Assembly (NCBI RefSeq): GCF_000238055.2
Contig: NZ_KE148312.1
Coordinates: 751,201 to 815,200 of the forward strand
DNA length: 64,000 bases
From: Oribacterium parvum ACB1
GTDB taxonomy: Bacteria > Bacillota > Clostridia > Lachnospirales > Lachnospiraceae
Reading direction: 5' to 3'
Shown: positions 54,684 to 64,000 of the stretch, in pieces
Layout of the letters: every line of letters begins with the position of its first letter
Numbering within the stretch: the stretch's first letter is position 1
Program-made: the position numbers and the translations under genes
Notes under the pieces: generated by a model
The model's input: the letters and a program-made list of their open reading frames with translations, nothing else
Databases searched by the model: none
Told to the model about the DNA's origin: nothing

Positions 54684-57401
54684 TTACGGACTTACTCCGG
54701 GTCCATTTTCACTATCCGCCTCTCCGGGAAAATTCCCTTCTCCGGGTCCGTTATAAAAGGGCGAGCCTCCACCTGAACTACCGCTGTCCGAACTTCTTGT
54801 CGGAAGCTTTCGAACTCGATTGATAGCTTTTTCCAGTTGATGGCTAAGCGATGCAAAATCCTCCGTACCATTTAAGTCTTTCAGGCGCTCTATTGCATCG
54901 GCAATAAGAGCTTCCGTATCTCCATCCTGATATTCCAGGCTTTGCAGGGCGGTAAGAGAAGAAAGAAAGGCCTCTCTCTTTATATTACGGGAAGTCTTAT
55001 CCTCTGACTCTTTTACTTTACTCTCTTCCATCGACTCATTACGACTGGACTCTTCTTCCTGCTTTTTTAAGTATTCTTCAATTTCATCTTTCCGGTCTTC
55101 CTCAATTTTTAGAAATTCCTTCTGCTTAGCAAAAAGCTTTTCCTGATACTCCGCTTTAAACTTTTCATCGGAAATCTCATTTAAGAGCTCCCGAATTTCA
55201 GAAAAAAGGGCTCTCGCTGTAAAAATATCCTCGATACTTGCAATCTTAAGATTTTCATATCTTTCCAAGTCTCTCATTACAGTCTGTTTATTATCCTTTT
55301 CTTCCTTCTTCTTTTGACTTTCTTCTCCCTTTTTCTTCGCACTTAAAGAAACGTAATCCATTATTCCGCTTTGTTCATCCGTAACTTTTTCTACTGTATC
55401 GGGTTGCACCCAATCCTCCGCAGGAAGGCCTTCATGGATGGTATCCATCACATTTTTCCATATCTTTCCTGCATAAGTTGCGCCGTATATTCCCGGCATT
55501 TCCACGGGCATATCGTGTCCTACCCAGACCGCCATACTGTAATACTTGGTGTAGCCGCAGAACCAGGTGTCCTTTGAGCCGTTACTGGTCCCCGTCTTAC
55601 CCGCTGCGGGCATCTTATTCTTCAACTGAAGTCCACGTCCGGTTCCATACTCCGTATTTATAGTTCCTTTCAGGATATCGGTCATAATAAACGCTGTATC
55701 CTCACTATATACCTGTGTGCTTTGAAGACTGTTCTCATCCGCTACAACACCGTTCTTCTCCGACTCTATTTTTAAAATACAGGTCTTTCCATCATAAACT
55801 CCGCCATTTGCAAGAGTGGAATACCCCTTTGCCATGTCAACAATACGAAGACCATTTGTGAAGCCTCCTATGGAAACCGCCATTGCATCATAATCTCTGA
55901 GACTGATTCCAAGAAATTGCATTTTTTCCAGATATTCTAATCCGTTCTTGATTCCTACAGCCTCCAAGACCTGCCAAGCTACTGTATTTAAAGAGCGATT
56001 GGTTGCTTCTCTGAGTGTGACCTCCCCGTGGTAGTTTCCACCTGAATTGGACGGACCGTCCTCCCACTTATGGTCATCAATCAAACTTGCAGCACGAAAT
56101 ACCCCAAGATCCAGCGCCGGCGCATAATCCAGTAAAGGCTTAATAGCAGAACCCGGCTGCCGGAAACTCAGATAAGCACGATTGTACTTATCCTCCGTTC
56201 CTCTACCTCCGATTGTTGCTACCACATATCCACTTTTATTATCTATGATAACAGCCGCTCCCTGCATGGAGAACTTGCCATTTTCCTGTACTTCCTGGAA
56301 TTTGGAAAGGCTTTGATCGAGAATTTCCTGTGCCTGCGCTTGAATCTCCGGATTCAAAGAGGTATAGATCGTATATCCGCCCGCCCGAAGCTCCCTATTG
56401 TAATATGCATAGCTTTCCTCGTACTGCTCCTGATAATTTTCCTTCTCCGTCTGATCTTTAAAATGATAGGTAAAGGGAAACTGATTTACCTCCATCATAC
56501 GAATCGTTGCAGCGTATAAAGCATAGGCACTAAGATAATCTTCATCCGTCGACTTCTGTGTGTTTTTTGAAATGGTAAATTCAGTAGAAATCGCTTTCTC
56601 ATACTCTTCTTCGGAAAGGTAGCCCACCGTTTCCATTGATTTCAATACTTGATTTCGCTTCTTAACCGCCCTATCAGGATGACGCAAAGGATCGTAACGA
56701 GTGGGGGCATTCGATATTCCCGCCAAGGTTGCCGCCTCTTCTATACTCAGGTCTTTTGCCGCTTTATCAAAATAAAACTGACTGGCAGCCTCTACACCAT
56801 AGCAGTTATTGCCATAGAAGTTCGTATTGCAATAAATCTCCATGATGTCTGCCTTGGAGTAACGCTTTTCCAATTCCTGTGCCAAGATGATTTCTACAAT
56901 TTTTCGAGTATAGGTCCGCTCCGCCGTCAGATATGTATTCTTTACCACCTGCTGCGTAATAGTGGATCCGCCTTGGGTAATCTTTCCCTTATTTTTTACC
57001 AGCTGCACAAAAGCCCTTAATGTAGCCTTGTAATCCACACCATTGTGGCTTAAGAACTTTCTATCTTCCTGTGCAATATACGCACGTTGAAGATTGGGAG
57101 AAATCTGATCAATCGTAACGTAGACAAAATGTCCGGCATTGATGGTTCCCAGCGTTTTCCCTTCATAATCCAAAACCACGGTATCCGAGCGTTTTGTTAA
57201 ATCCTTTAAATTGCTCCCTGCAAGCTTTTCATACGCAATTCCTCGAAGACGACTCAATTCCGGTTGGATAAAGAAAACAAATCCCACAACGGAAAGAACT
57301 GTCAGTATAGCTGCTATGGATAAGAAAAATTTTACAAAAAATCCAAGCAGGGAACGTTTTTTTGTTCCTCTCTTTCTACCCTTTCTACTCTTTTCTTCCA
57401 T
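54684..57401 (-). CDS. pbpA: bifunctional penicillin-binding protein 1A
   Basis: A 905-residue class A PBP. One N-terminal transmembrane helix, a GT51 glycosyltransferase domain (QEDRKFLSHNGVD, ITQGGSTITQQVVKN) and a transpeptidase domain (RQPGSAIKPL with the active-site Ser, AAGKTGTSNGSKDTW as the KTG box). A long charged coiled-coil extension (residues ~690-850) and a Gly/Pro-rich end follow. It polymerises and crosslinks peptidoglycan. The symbol is used loosely; ponA is equally valid. Confidence 0.93.
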   Translation of the reverse strand: MEEKSRKGRKRGTKKRSLLGFFVKFFLSIAAILTVLSVVGFVFFIQPELSRLRGIAYEKLAGSNLKDLTKRSDTVVLDYEGKTLGTINAGHFVYVTIDQISPNLQRAYIAQEDRKFLSHNGVDYKATLRAFVQLVKNKGKITQGGSTITQQVVKNTYLTAERTYTRKIVEIILAQELEKRYSKADIMEIYCNTNFYGNNCYGVEAASQFYFDKAAKDLSIEEAATLAGISNAPTRYDPLRHPDRAVKKRNQVLKSMETVGYLSEEEYEKAISTEFTISKNTQKSTDEDYLSAYALYAATIRMMEVNQFPFTYHFKDQTEKENYQEQYEESYAYYNRELRAGGYTIYTSLNPEIQAQAQEILDQSLSKFQEVQENGKFSMQGAAVIIDNKSGYVVATIGGRGTEDKYNRAYLSFRQPGSAIKPLLDYAPALDLGVFRAASLIDDHKWEDGPSNSGGNYHGEVTLREATNRSLNTVAWQVLEAVGIKNGLEYLEKMQFLGISLRDYDAMAVSIGGFTNGLRIVDMAKGYSTLANGGVYDGKTCILKIESEKNGVVADENSLQSTQVYSEDTAFIMTDILKGTINTEYGTGRGLQLKNKMPAAGKTGTSNGSKDTWFCGYTKYYSMAVWVGHDMPVEMPGIYGATYAGKIWKNVMDTIHEGLPAEDWVQPDTVEKVTDEQSGIMDYVSLSAKKKGEESQKKKEEKDNKQTVMRDLERYENLKIASIEDIFTARALFSEIRELLNEISDEKFKAEYQEKLFAKQKEFLKIEEDRKDEIEEYLKKQEEESSRNESMEESKVKESEDKTSRNIKREAFLSSLTALQSLEYQDGDTEALIADAIERLKDLNGTEDFASLSHQLEKAINRVRKLPTRSSDSGSSGGGSPFYNGPGEGNFPGEADSENGPGVSP

Positions 57402-57541
57402 TTCTTACCTCATGTTCTAATTCCACACAAGTTTCACACAACATAGCTTATGCAAAAGAAACCACAGATTTTGCAAACAATACTTGCCACAAACAAGATA
57501 CTGCACACTTCGCGAGTAATACTCCTTAAGAATTACAAATT

Positions 57542-57571
57542 CGGCACAAAGCCCTTAAAGACTTTGTGCCG
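57542..57571 (-). terminator. hairpin after the RNase Y gene
   Basis: CGGCACAAAG (57542-57551) pairs with CTTTGTGCCG (57562-57571). The following minus-strand sequence is AATTTG, so the T run is weak; a probable terminator for rny. Confidence 0.6.
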
Positions 57572-57608
57572 CTCTACTTAAGCCATAATGTAGGAAAGCC
57601 CAAAGCTC

Positions 57609-59162
57609 TTACTTCGCATAATCTACCGCTCTTGACTCTCTAATAATATTGACTTTAATCACACCGGGATACTGCATCTGATCCTGAATCTGCTGAGAAA
57701 TGTTTCTTGCCATAATAGTCATATCATCATCGCTGACCTCTTCCGGAACAACCATGATTCGCACTTCACGACCTGCCTGAACAGCAAAGGACTTTTCTAC
57801 ACCCTGATAAGAGTTGGCAATCTCTTCCAGCTCCTTCAAACGATTGGTATAGGTCTCTAAGGACTTTCTTCTTGCACCGGGTCTTGCTGCAGAGATCGCA
57901 TCTGCCGCTGCCACAATAAAGGAAATCATGGATGTCGGCTCTGTTCCGCCATGGTGAGATGCCACCGCATTGATAACTACTTCCGGCTCATGATACTTTT
58001 GACAAAGTTCGATTCCCAAGTCAACATGGCTTCCTTCCACCTCATGGTCAATCGCCTTTCCAATATCATGAAGCAGACCTGCACGCTTTGCAAGACGTGT
58101 ATCCAGTCCCAACTCCTGCGCCAAAAGTCCGGATATCTGTGCAACCTCCATGGAATGCTGCAACGCATTCTGTCCGAAGGAAGTACGGAACTTCATTCTT
58201 CCCAAAAGGAAAATAAGCTCCGGATGAATTCCGTGAAGCCCCAGCTCCAAAGTAGCGGACTCTCCCTCTTCCTTTATGGTATCATTTACTTCTTTTCTAC
58301 TCTTCTCAACCACTTCTTCAATTCTGGCAGGATGAATACGACCGTCCACAATTAACTTTTCCAGAGCGATTCTTGCCACTTCTCTACGTACCGGATCAAA
58401 ACCGGAAAGTACAACCGCTTCCGGTGTATCATCTACAATCAGCTCTACTCCTGTAAGCTGTTCCAAGGTGCGAATGTTTCTTCCTTCACGTCCGATGATT
58501 CGTCCCTTCATTTCATCATTAGGAAGTTGCACAACGGAAACGGTAGATTCCGTTACCTGGTCAGCCGCACATCGTTGGATAGCCTCCACGATATATTCTC
58601 TTGCCGTCTTTTCCGCCTCTTCCTTTGCTCTGGCATCATATTCTCTGATAATCAAAGCGGTATCATGCTTGATACTGTCTTCCACGGACGCCAAAAGCTC
58701 CTGCTTGGCCTGATCTCTGGTCAATCCGGATACTCTTTCCAACTCTACCAATTTTTGATTATGTAGTTGCTCAAGTTCTCCCTCTTTAGACTGCAGTCCT
58801 TCCTCTTTTCTTAAAAGCTCTGCTTCCTTTCGTTCTAAACTTGCCGCCTTCTTCTCGGAGCTTTCCTCCCTTTTTAAAATTCTTCTCTCTAACTCAGTAA
58901 CTTCTTTTCTTCTGTCTTTCAGTTCCTTATCCAGATCATTCTTCGCCTTTAAAGCTTCTTCTTTTGCTTCCAGTAAGGCTTCTCTCTTTTTATTCTCTGC
59001 TGTTCTGATGGCATCATCAATAATCTCTCTGGACTTTTCCTCGGCACTCCCTACCGTTTTTGCATAAATAGACCGCTCTTTATTTTGTCCGAGGATAAAC
59101 ATGATGACCCCTACCACAGCTGCCACGATCACGGTAATGGCGATTGCCAATGGCTGGTTCAC
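57609..59162 (-). CDS. rny: ribonuclease Y
   Basis: A 517-residue membrane-anchored endoribonuclease that starts mRNA decay. N-terminal helix ([20 protein letters not shown]), a long coiled coil, a KH domain ([19 protein letters not shown]) and an HD domain ([20 protein letters not shown]). The start is the GTG at 59162: AAGGAGG lies eight bases upstream. A longer frame from a TTG has no such site. Confidence 0.96.
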   Translation of the reverse strand: MNQPLAIAITVIVAAVVGVIMFILGQNKERSIYAKTVGSAEEKSREIIDDAIRTAENKKREALLEAKEEALKAKNDLDKELKDRRKEVTELERRILKREESSEKKAASLERKEAELLRKEEGLQSKEGELEQLHNQKLVELERVSGLTRDQAKQELLASVEDSIKHDTALIIREYDARAKEEAEKTAREYIVEAIQRCAADQVTESTVSVVQLPNDEMKGRIIGREGRNIRTLEQLTGVELIVDDTPEAVVLSGFDPVRREVARIALEKLIVDGRIHPARIEEVVEKSRKEVNDTIKEEGESATLELGLHGIHPELIFLLGRMKFRTSFGQNALQHSMEVAQISGLLAQELGLDTRLAKRAGLLHDIGKAIDHEVEGSHVDLGIELCQKYHEPEVVINAVASHHGGTEPTSMISFIVAAADAISAARPGARRKSLETYTNRLKELEEIANSYQGVEKSFAVQAGREVRIMVVPEEVSDDDMTIMARNISQQIQDQMQYPGVIKVNIIRESRAVDYAK

Positions 59163-59303
59163 TGTTACTACCTCCTTCAATATTCCTTTGTTAATGTACA
59201 AATATGTGAGGCAAATATTTTCTTGCGAAATTTACGGATTCCATATTTATTCATCAATATAACGTATCTATTTTAAGGTATCGGAAAACATGTGTCAACG
59301 ACA

Positions 59304-60737
59304 TTAGCGGAACAAGCTCATCATTTTCGCAGACAGACTTTCTCCCACTCCCATCACATTGTTCACGAATAAAATCTCATTAATTTCCTTCTCTTCTATA
59401 AGCTCCGGTAATTTCTTATCATAATACCTATAATCTATGACATAAATATTTTTATAGTTTTGGGCCAAAAAGGGGATGATTGCATTTCCATAGGAGTCCT
59501 TAATGACAATAAGATTCTTCTCTCCGTTTTCATTGTGGATTTCCGCATAAGGATGATCCCCCAACATAAAGCAATTATATTTATTTCCCGGAAGCATCTT
59601 TTCCGCATCATTGATAAGATTGCCGGAATACTCCTTCCCGGAGGCATCCAAAAATCGCATATCATTTACTTCTCCGGTATATGCAATGACCGTATCCGGA
59701 TTTCCTTTCATAGCCTCAGGACGGTTCATATAAAAATAAAATGTACCGTAAAAATCCTTATACTCCGCCTTTGTAAAGCTCTCCAGCGATTTTGCAGCAA
59801 GTCCCCTCTCCTTACAAAACTCCGCGTAGGCATAGTAAGCCCCGAGCTGTGTCCAGTGATGGTCTGTCCGAAAATAAATATACTCCGTTTTATGCCGCAT
59901 AAGAGAACTGAACACATCAATACTATGGATTTTCGGATTCATCAAACTGTAGGTATAGGAAATCGCCTGATCCATGCCGGAAGATGCCAACTTTTCTTGT
60001 ATTTGCGGGTCCAGGAGGATGCCGAAAGAATTCGGTGCAATCAGGGTGCTGATTTCGAGATTCGGGTATAAGCTTTCTACTGTATTTAAAAGGGAAGCAT
60101 AGCTTCTGACTCCTTTTTCACTGAAATAATAAAGCTCAAAGGCTTCCTTTCCACTCAAATACAGGCTCCCCACCGTTTCACCCTGTAAGGCAACATCCGC
60201 ATCCGCCTTTTGAATTTCAAGATTTCCTTCCGCATCCGTTTCAAAATTTTGTTCTTTCTTGTTCTCCGAGGAAGAACCATTATCCGACGATGCCGAATCG
60301 GAAGCAGTCTCTACTTCCCTTTCCGTATTCTTTCCCTCGTTTGAAACAGGACTGGTCTCTTCTATGTTTTCTATAGCAAAGGTTTCTGCCATCTCTCCTG
60401 TTTCCGGAATGCTCTCCGCTACATTTTTCCCTTCGCCATACAAAACATCTCCCTGAAAACCATAAAGATTTTGTACCTTTCCGGACAGAGAAAGCCACTC
60501 CTCTTTGCCCGGATAGCTGTCCTGGTACCAGCTGGAAATGTCTTTAAAATATTGCCCGTTTAATACTGCATAAACGGAAAACGCAGGGAAATGTTTCAGC
60601 TCCCTTTTTTCCTCATCGGAATAGCTTTTTCGTAAAGGAAGAGCTATTCCGAGAACAAAAACGCACAGGAAAAAGAGCAATATAACAGAAACTGCAAGCG
60701 CTTCATATATTGTTCCCTTCTCTTTATTCCAATTCAT
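59304..60737 (-). CDS. DHHW/AlgJ-like protein of polysaccharide O-acylation
   Basis: A 477-residue protein with an N-terminal membrane helix, a PFxDEEKRELKHFPAFS-type start and an SGNH-like domain. The family motif RTDHHWTQLGAYYAYAEF and VIKDSYGNAIIPFLAQ are visible. An acidic, low-complexity insert (Glu/Ser/Asp-rich, ~115-190) interrupts it. With the upstream MBOAT gene it would move acetyl groups onto an extracellular polymer, as AlgI/AlgJ do for alginate. The polymer is unknown. Confidence 0.87.
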   Translation of the reverse strand: MNWNKEKGTIYEALAVSVILLFFLCVFVLGIALPLRKSYSDEEKRELKHFPAFSVYAVLNGQYFKDISSWYQDSYPGKEEWLSLSGKVQNLYGFQGDVLYGEGKNVAESIPETGEMAETFAIENIEETSPVSNEGKNTEREVETASDSASSDNGSSSENKKEQNFETDAEGNLEIQKADADVALQGETVGSLYLSGKEAFELYYFSEKGVRSYASLLNTVESLYPNLEISTLIAPNSFGILLDPQIQEKLASSGMDQAISYTYSLMNPKIHSIDVFSSLMRHKTEYIYFRTDHHWTQLGAYYAYAEFCKERGLAAKSLESFTKAEYKDFYGTFYFYMNRPEAMKGNPDTVIAYTGEVNDMRFLDASGKEYSGNLINDAEKMLPGNKYNCFMLGDHPYAEIHNENGEKNLIVIKDSYGNAIIPFLAQNYKNIYVIDYRYYDKKLPELIEEKEINEILFVNNVMGVGESLSAKMMSLFR

Positions 60738-60928
60738 CCCCTACCTCCCGCTACTTCTTTTACTCCGCCACAGCTCTCTTTTCTTCCACAGCCATCTTTT
60801 CTTCCACAGCCATTTTTTCTGCTATTTCTATCTTTTCTGCTATTTCTGTCACTCCTATTAAGAAGGTCTTTTTCCTGAAATGACTCTTATAGTCACTAAA
60901 TCTTTTTTATTTCAAACTACAATCTTAA
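60738..60928. other. repeat-rich spacer between the MBOAT and DHHW genes
   Basis: 191 bp with imperfect 18-bp repeats on the minus strand. They encode, if translated from the GTG at 60852 to the stop at 60760, a 30-residue peptide of EKMAVE-type repeats. The ribosome-binding site is badly placed, so translation is doubtful. Confidence 0.35.
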
Positions 60929-62842
60929 TTAAAATTGATTATATAAAAACGGGGTATAACTTTGTCCAGCCATTGCTGCAAAAGAAATGCATAAAGCCAG
61001 TAAAGCTAGCAGTATTTTCACAAAGTAATACATCTTCTCTCCATGATCCAAGAAGAAAATAGTCCACTTCGTCTTTCTTTGAATCTTCTTTAAAGCTATG
61101 CTATGTCGTTTCAGCTCTTCCTCCGAAAGACCGGATTCTTCCTGCATTGCCTCTTTAATATCTTCTTTGATATCTTCTTTAATATCTTCTTTAATATCTT
61201 CTTTAATATCTTCTTTGATATCTTCTTTGATATCTTCTTTGATATCTTCTTTGATATCTTCTTTGATATCTTCTTCAGTTTCCACACCAAACTTAGGTCT
61301 TGCATCTTCATCTATTGTATCTTCATCTATTGTACCGACATCTATTGCGCCTCTATCTTTTATCTCTTCCATATCGGCTTCCTCCTCCATACCGTAGAAG
61401 CCTTCCTCTTCTCTCTTTCCTTTCTTCTCTTTCCGGATACGTCCGCGAAGCATTAAATCCTCGCAAAAAGCATTCAGCTTTTGAAAAAGACTCGTTGAAA
61501 AAAGGACAGCTAAAAGAAAAAGGAAAATATGATTTCGAAATAAAATCAGACTTCTTCCATCCGAAAATGCATTTCCGCTCAAGAGAAAAAGGCTCTTTAA
61601 AACATTTTTCAAAACAGCAAAATTCGAATAGCGGAAAAAAATCCAAGAAATAAAAACAACAACAAGAGTGTAGATATGCAGCACTACCGTCTTACCATAA
61701 GCCGGATTAAAAATGTTCCATTTGCATTTTTTCTCTATTTCTTTTTCATGTAAAGCCGGCTCATTTATATTTGCCTCATCCTTTTTCCGAGCAGGAAGAT
61801 GAATCGGAAATCTATGGATTATATGCTTCATAAGCAACTCCATAACGATAATCATAAAATAATATAAGCCCCAAAGAATGAAGTTTGCTGTTGCTCCATG
61901 CCACATTCCGGTAAGAATCCAGATCACAAGAAGATTGATTACTCTTCTCCCAAAGGAGAGACGATTCCCGCCTAAGGGGATATAGATATAATCCCTAAAA
62001 AAGCAAGAAAGGGAAATATGCCAGCGACGCCAGAAATCCCGGATGCTCTTTGCTTCATAAGGATAATGGAAGTTCTCGGGAATGCTAAATCCCACCATTT
62101 CACCAATACCGATTGCCATATCCGTATAGGCTGAAAAATCAAGATAAATCTGTAGCATAAAAGCAAGACTTGAAAAAAAGACCGCCAAAAAAGAAGGCGC
62201 ATTGCTTCCCTGCACTGCCAGACCTGTCAGTCTCTCCATAGGAAGAAATGAAGTGGAAAGCTTTCCCAGCTCATCCGCCAAAATCATTTTTTTCCACAAT
62301 CCGAACGAAAAGCGGAACAATCCCTGAGAAAGGTTGGTGAAATTACTCTCTCTCGATACAATCTCCCCTCTCATCTCTTTATAACGAAGAATCGGTCCTT
62401 GGGAAATAACAGGAAAAGCAAAAGCATAAATTGCAAAATGGAAGAAATTCTCCTCCGGCTCCATGCCTTCCTTACAGTCCGCAAGATAAGAAATCAGACG
62501 AAAACTGTAAAAAGAAATTCCAAAGGGCATAAGCCCTCTTATCCATTGCGGAAGGAAACGAAAAAATACACTGTACTTAAAAAAGAGAAGTGGTAGTAAA
62601 AGGAGAACAATGCTAAAGGGAAAGAAATACTTTTTCTCCGTCTTTAAGCGCTTTGCGGCATAAAAGCTGAACAAACTAAGTAACAGCAAAACACCAAGGG
62701 AAATCAACCCCTGAAAAAGCAAAAAAACAATCGAAAAGAAGAGAAAAACTAAATTTTTCCCTCTACTACTCTTACTTATAAAAGAAAAAAATAGAAACAG
62801 GGGAAGAAATGCCCCTACAAATATCATTTCCGAAAATTGCAT
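60929..62842 (-). CDS. MBOAT family O-acyltransferase (AlgI/DltB-like) with KEDI repeat insert
   Basis: A 637-residue polytopic membrane enzyme. The MBOAT core is clear: FGISFYSFRLISYLADC, LQIYLDFSAYTDMAIGIG, GFSIPENFHYPYEAKSIRDF, WRRWHISLSCFFRDYIYIPL and WILTGMWHGATANFILWGLY with the catalytic His. Near the C-terminus, before the last membrane helix, lies a charged insert with ten KEDI units. It probably transfers acyl groups across the membrane to the DHHW partner or to a polymer. Confidence 0.93.
   Translation of the reverse strand: MQFSEMIFVGAFLPLFLFFSFISKSSRGKNLVFLFFSIVFLLFQGLISLGVLLLLSLFSFYAAKRLKTEKKYFFPFSIVLLLLPLLFFKYSVFFRFLPQWIRGLMPFGISFYSFRLISYLADCKEGMEPEENFFHFAIYAFAFPVISQGPILRYKEMRGEIVSRESNFTNLSQGLFRFSFGLWKKMILADELGKLSTSFLPMERLTGLAVQGSNAPSFLAVFFSSLAFMLQIYLDFSAYTDMAIGIGEMVGFSIPENFHYPYEAKSIRDFWRRWHISLSCFFRDYIYIPLGGNRLSFGRRVINLLVIWILTGMWHGATANFILWGLYYFMIIVMELLMKHIIHRFPIHLPARKKDEANINEPALHEKEIEKKCKWNIFNPAYGKTVVLHIYTLVVVFISWIFFRYSNFAVLKNVLKSLFLLSGNAFSDGRSLILFRNHIFLFLLAVLFSTSLFQKLNAFCEDLMLRGRIRKEKKGKREEEGFYGMEEEADMEEIKDRGAIDVGTIDEDTIDEDARPKFGVETEEDIKEDIKEDIKEDIKEDIKEDIKEDIKEDIKEDIKEDIKEAMQEESGLSEEELKRHSIALKKIQRKTKWTIFFLDHGEKMYYFVKILLALLALCISFAAMAGQSYTPFLYNQF
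61154..61273. repeat. 12-bp tandem repeat, ten units, inside the MBOAT gene
   Basis: Ten nearly perfect copies of TTTRATATCTTC (R is A or G), exactly 120 bp and in frame. The two versions of the unit encode the same KEDI tetrapeptide. Confidence 0.97.
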
Positions 62843-62988
62843 AGTCCCCTCTTACTCTTGATTAAATCATTTCTCTACTTGATGTCTCATTCATCTTTGA
62901 CTTTCCATTTTCTATGATCCTAATACCTCTTTCCTATTCAAGCTTTTTTATGTCCTAAATTGAGAAAGTGCGGCAAAACTGCATAGAC

Positions 62989-63017
62989 TTGCAAAGCCTT
63001 GGAAAATCCGTTATACT
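62989..63017 (+). promoter_or_regulatory. promoter of SRP RNA
   Basis: TTGCAA (62989-62994), a 17-bp spacer and TATACT (63012-63017), about seven bases before the predicted 5' end. Confidence 0.7.
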
Positions 63018-63023
63018 TCTACT

Positions 63024-63156
63024 ACTTCGGGGGCAATGAAGCTTGGGCCCCACGCAATGGGAGATACCGAACCGTGTCAGGATGGGAACATAGCAGCACT
63101 AAGGTAAACCTTTCATGTGCCGTGGGTCATCCTGGGTGGAGTTCCCGAAGTTTTTT
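63024..63156 (+). ncRNA. ffs: signal recognition particle RNA (small bacterial type) with terminator
   Basis: Contains the conserved apical domain: GTGTCAGGATGGGAACATAG, then CAGCACTAAGGT, the Ffh-binding core. ACTTCGGG at the 5' end pairs with CCCGAAGT at the 3' end, followed by TTTTTTATTTT as terminator. About 130 nt, so the small type without the Alu domain of Bacillus. Confidence 0.95.
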
Positions 63157-63171
63157 ATTTTCAAAACTCGT

Positions 63172-64000
63172 CTATTGTATCCTATACACTTTTTCCCCAT
63201 TCTCTGCTGTTACACGAATCACTTCCTCAGCAGAAATTCCTTTTAAATCAGCAAGAAAATCCACTACATAACGAAGATTTCCAGAATAATTTCTCGTACC
63301 TCTTACCGGAACAGGAGCCATATAAGGACAGTCCGTTTCAAGCACAATATGCTCCAAGGGAATCTCCTCCGCCACCTGCTTCAGCTTTTTTGCATTGGTA
63401 AAAGTCAATACACCGCCAATCCCAATCATCATACCAAGCGATACAAAGTCCTTAGCCACTTCCAAAGGATAGGAGAAACAATGCACAATGCCTCCGTTTT
63501 TATAGGCCTTATGATCCCTTACAATGCGAAAACTATCCAAGGCCGCATCTCGCGAATGAATCACAATCGGAAGATTTCTCTTTTTCGCAAGTTCAATCAT
63601 GGAAATGAAGCATTCCTTCTGCATTGCGGGCTCCGGGTCAAAGTCCTCAAAAACTTCTTCCCCTCTTTTTTTCTTCTCCTCATCCTGCTCTTTTTCGATA
63701 GGACTTCGCTTATCCAATCTATAGTAATCCAAACCAATCTCTCCGATTGCAACTACACTCTCGGAATAACTCAGCTCTTCCAGCTTTTGGAAAGAATCAG
63801 GATTGAATTCATTGGCATTTTGCGGATGAAAGCCCACAGCGCTATAGACCGAAAGGCCTGTTCCCCGATATTCTTCGGCTAAATGTACGGCTTTCTCCGA
63901 GCTTTCCAAATTGTAACCGATTTCACAAATTCGGTCCACTCCTTCTCCCGGAAGCCCTTTTATTAAGTCATCTCTATCCGAATCAAAAGATTCGTCATTG
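63172..64000 (-). CDS. tatD: TatD family metal-dependent DNase, partial
   Basis: 276 codons visible; the start lies beyond the right edge of the window. The reading frame is open to 64000 (DESFDSDRDDLIKGLPGEGV), continuous with VDRICEIGYN. Family motifs are VGFHPQNANEF, AIGEIGLDYYR, LPIVIHSRDA, VHCFSYP, GIGGVLTF and VLETDCPYMAPVPVRG. TatD/YcfH proteins are 3'-5' exonucleases. A charged insert around EKEQDEEKKKRGEEVF is unusual but not rare. Confidence 0.94.
   Translation of the reverse strand, partial: NDESFDSDRDDLIKGLPGEGVDRICEIGYNLESSEKAVHLAEEYRGTGLSVYSAVGFHPQNANEFNPDSFQKLEELSYSESVVAIGEIGLDYYRLDKRSPIEKEQDEEKKKRGEEVFEDFDPEPAMQKECFISMIELAKKRNLPIVIHSRDAALDSFRIVRDHKAYKNGGIVHCFSYPLEVAKDFVSLGMMIGIGGVLTFTNAKKLKQVAEEIPLEHIVLETDCPYMAPVPVRGTRNYSGNLRYVVDFLADLKGISAEEVIRVTAENGEKVYRIQ

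Noticed and set aside
61098-61456. Plus-strand ORFs of ISSL and FFDI repeats
   Set aside because: Antisense shadows of the KEDI tandem repeat in the MBOAT gene.
63027-63160. Protein-coding ORFs 62999-63271 and 63117-63401 on plus
   Set aside because: They overlap the SRP RNA and the antisense of tatD.

Overview
The window looks like a chromosomal segment of a low-GC, obligately anaerobic Firmicute of the Lachnospiraceae. Supporting signs are a Firmicute-style Tad/Flp pilus operon with DUF5702 and DUF6382 proteins, RNase Y, a two-subunit iron-sulfur L-serine dehydratase, a K+-type membrane pyrophosphatase, choline-binding-type cell-wall repeats and a small SRP RNA. An oral genus such as Oribacterium is a guess; the sequence alone does not settle it. 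No tRNA or rRNA genes were seen.

Layout. 1-1.8 kb: the 5' part of a class I ribonucleotide reductase gene with a long leader and two NrdR-box-like sites, then a small conserved Cys-motif protein. 2.0-15.3 kb: a complete type I-E CRISPR-Cas locus on the minus strand (cas3, cse1, cse2, cas7, cas5, cas6e, cas1, cas2-dnaQ fusion) followed by a 39-repeat array. At its old end are a 375-bp non-repeat segment with small ORFs, two degenerate repeats and a truncated IS1634-type transposase. 15.3-16.2 kb: a plus-strand PD-(D/E)XK family gene. 16.5-21 kb: a MetNIQ-type methionine transporter with an M20 peptidase. 21.2-31.5 kb: mainly cell-surface genes (class B sortase, secreted metallo-beta-lactamase-fold protein, two proteins with wall-binding repeats of which one is a GH25 lysozyme, NlpC/P60 hydrolase, L,D-transpeptidase), plus an RlmD-type RNA methyltransferase and a YczE-like membrane protein. 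31.5-39.5 kb: serine dehydratase, a rod-like structured RNA candidate, membrane pyrophosphatase, an LspA-like protein abutting a truncated MocR regulator, MutY, MntP and a GNAT acetyltransferase. 39.9-50.2 kb: a plus-strand Tad (tight adherence) pilus operon of eleven genes. 50.2-64 kb: EAL phosphodiesterase, TcdA, BioY, ManA, PBP1A, RNase Y, a DHHW/MBOAT acylation pair, SRP RNA and a partial TatD nuclease.

Genes that act together: the Cas proteins and array form one interference and adaptation module. The Tad genes supply pilin, processing peptidases, ATPases, the inner-membrane platform and pseudopilins. The surface cluster remodels the cell wall. The DHHW/MBOAT pair probably O-acylates a surface polymer.

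Most notable observations: a near-identical 26-bp element at fixed spacing upstream of both the tad operon and the PD-(D/E)XK gene; a tadB frame break at a run of nine A; mutually exclusive hairpins over the rlmD ribosome-binding site; a non-repeat insert inside the CRISPR array and an array almost touching cas2; a triplicated helix inserted in the MetN ATPase; paired NrdR-like boxes 32 bp apart; and an unclassified rod-like RNA candidate.
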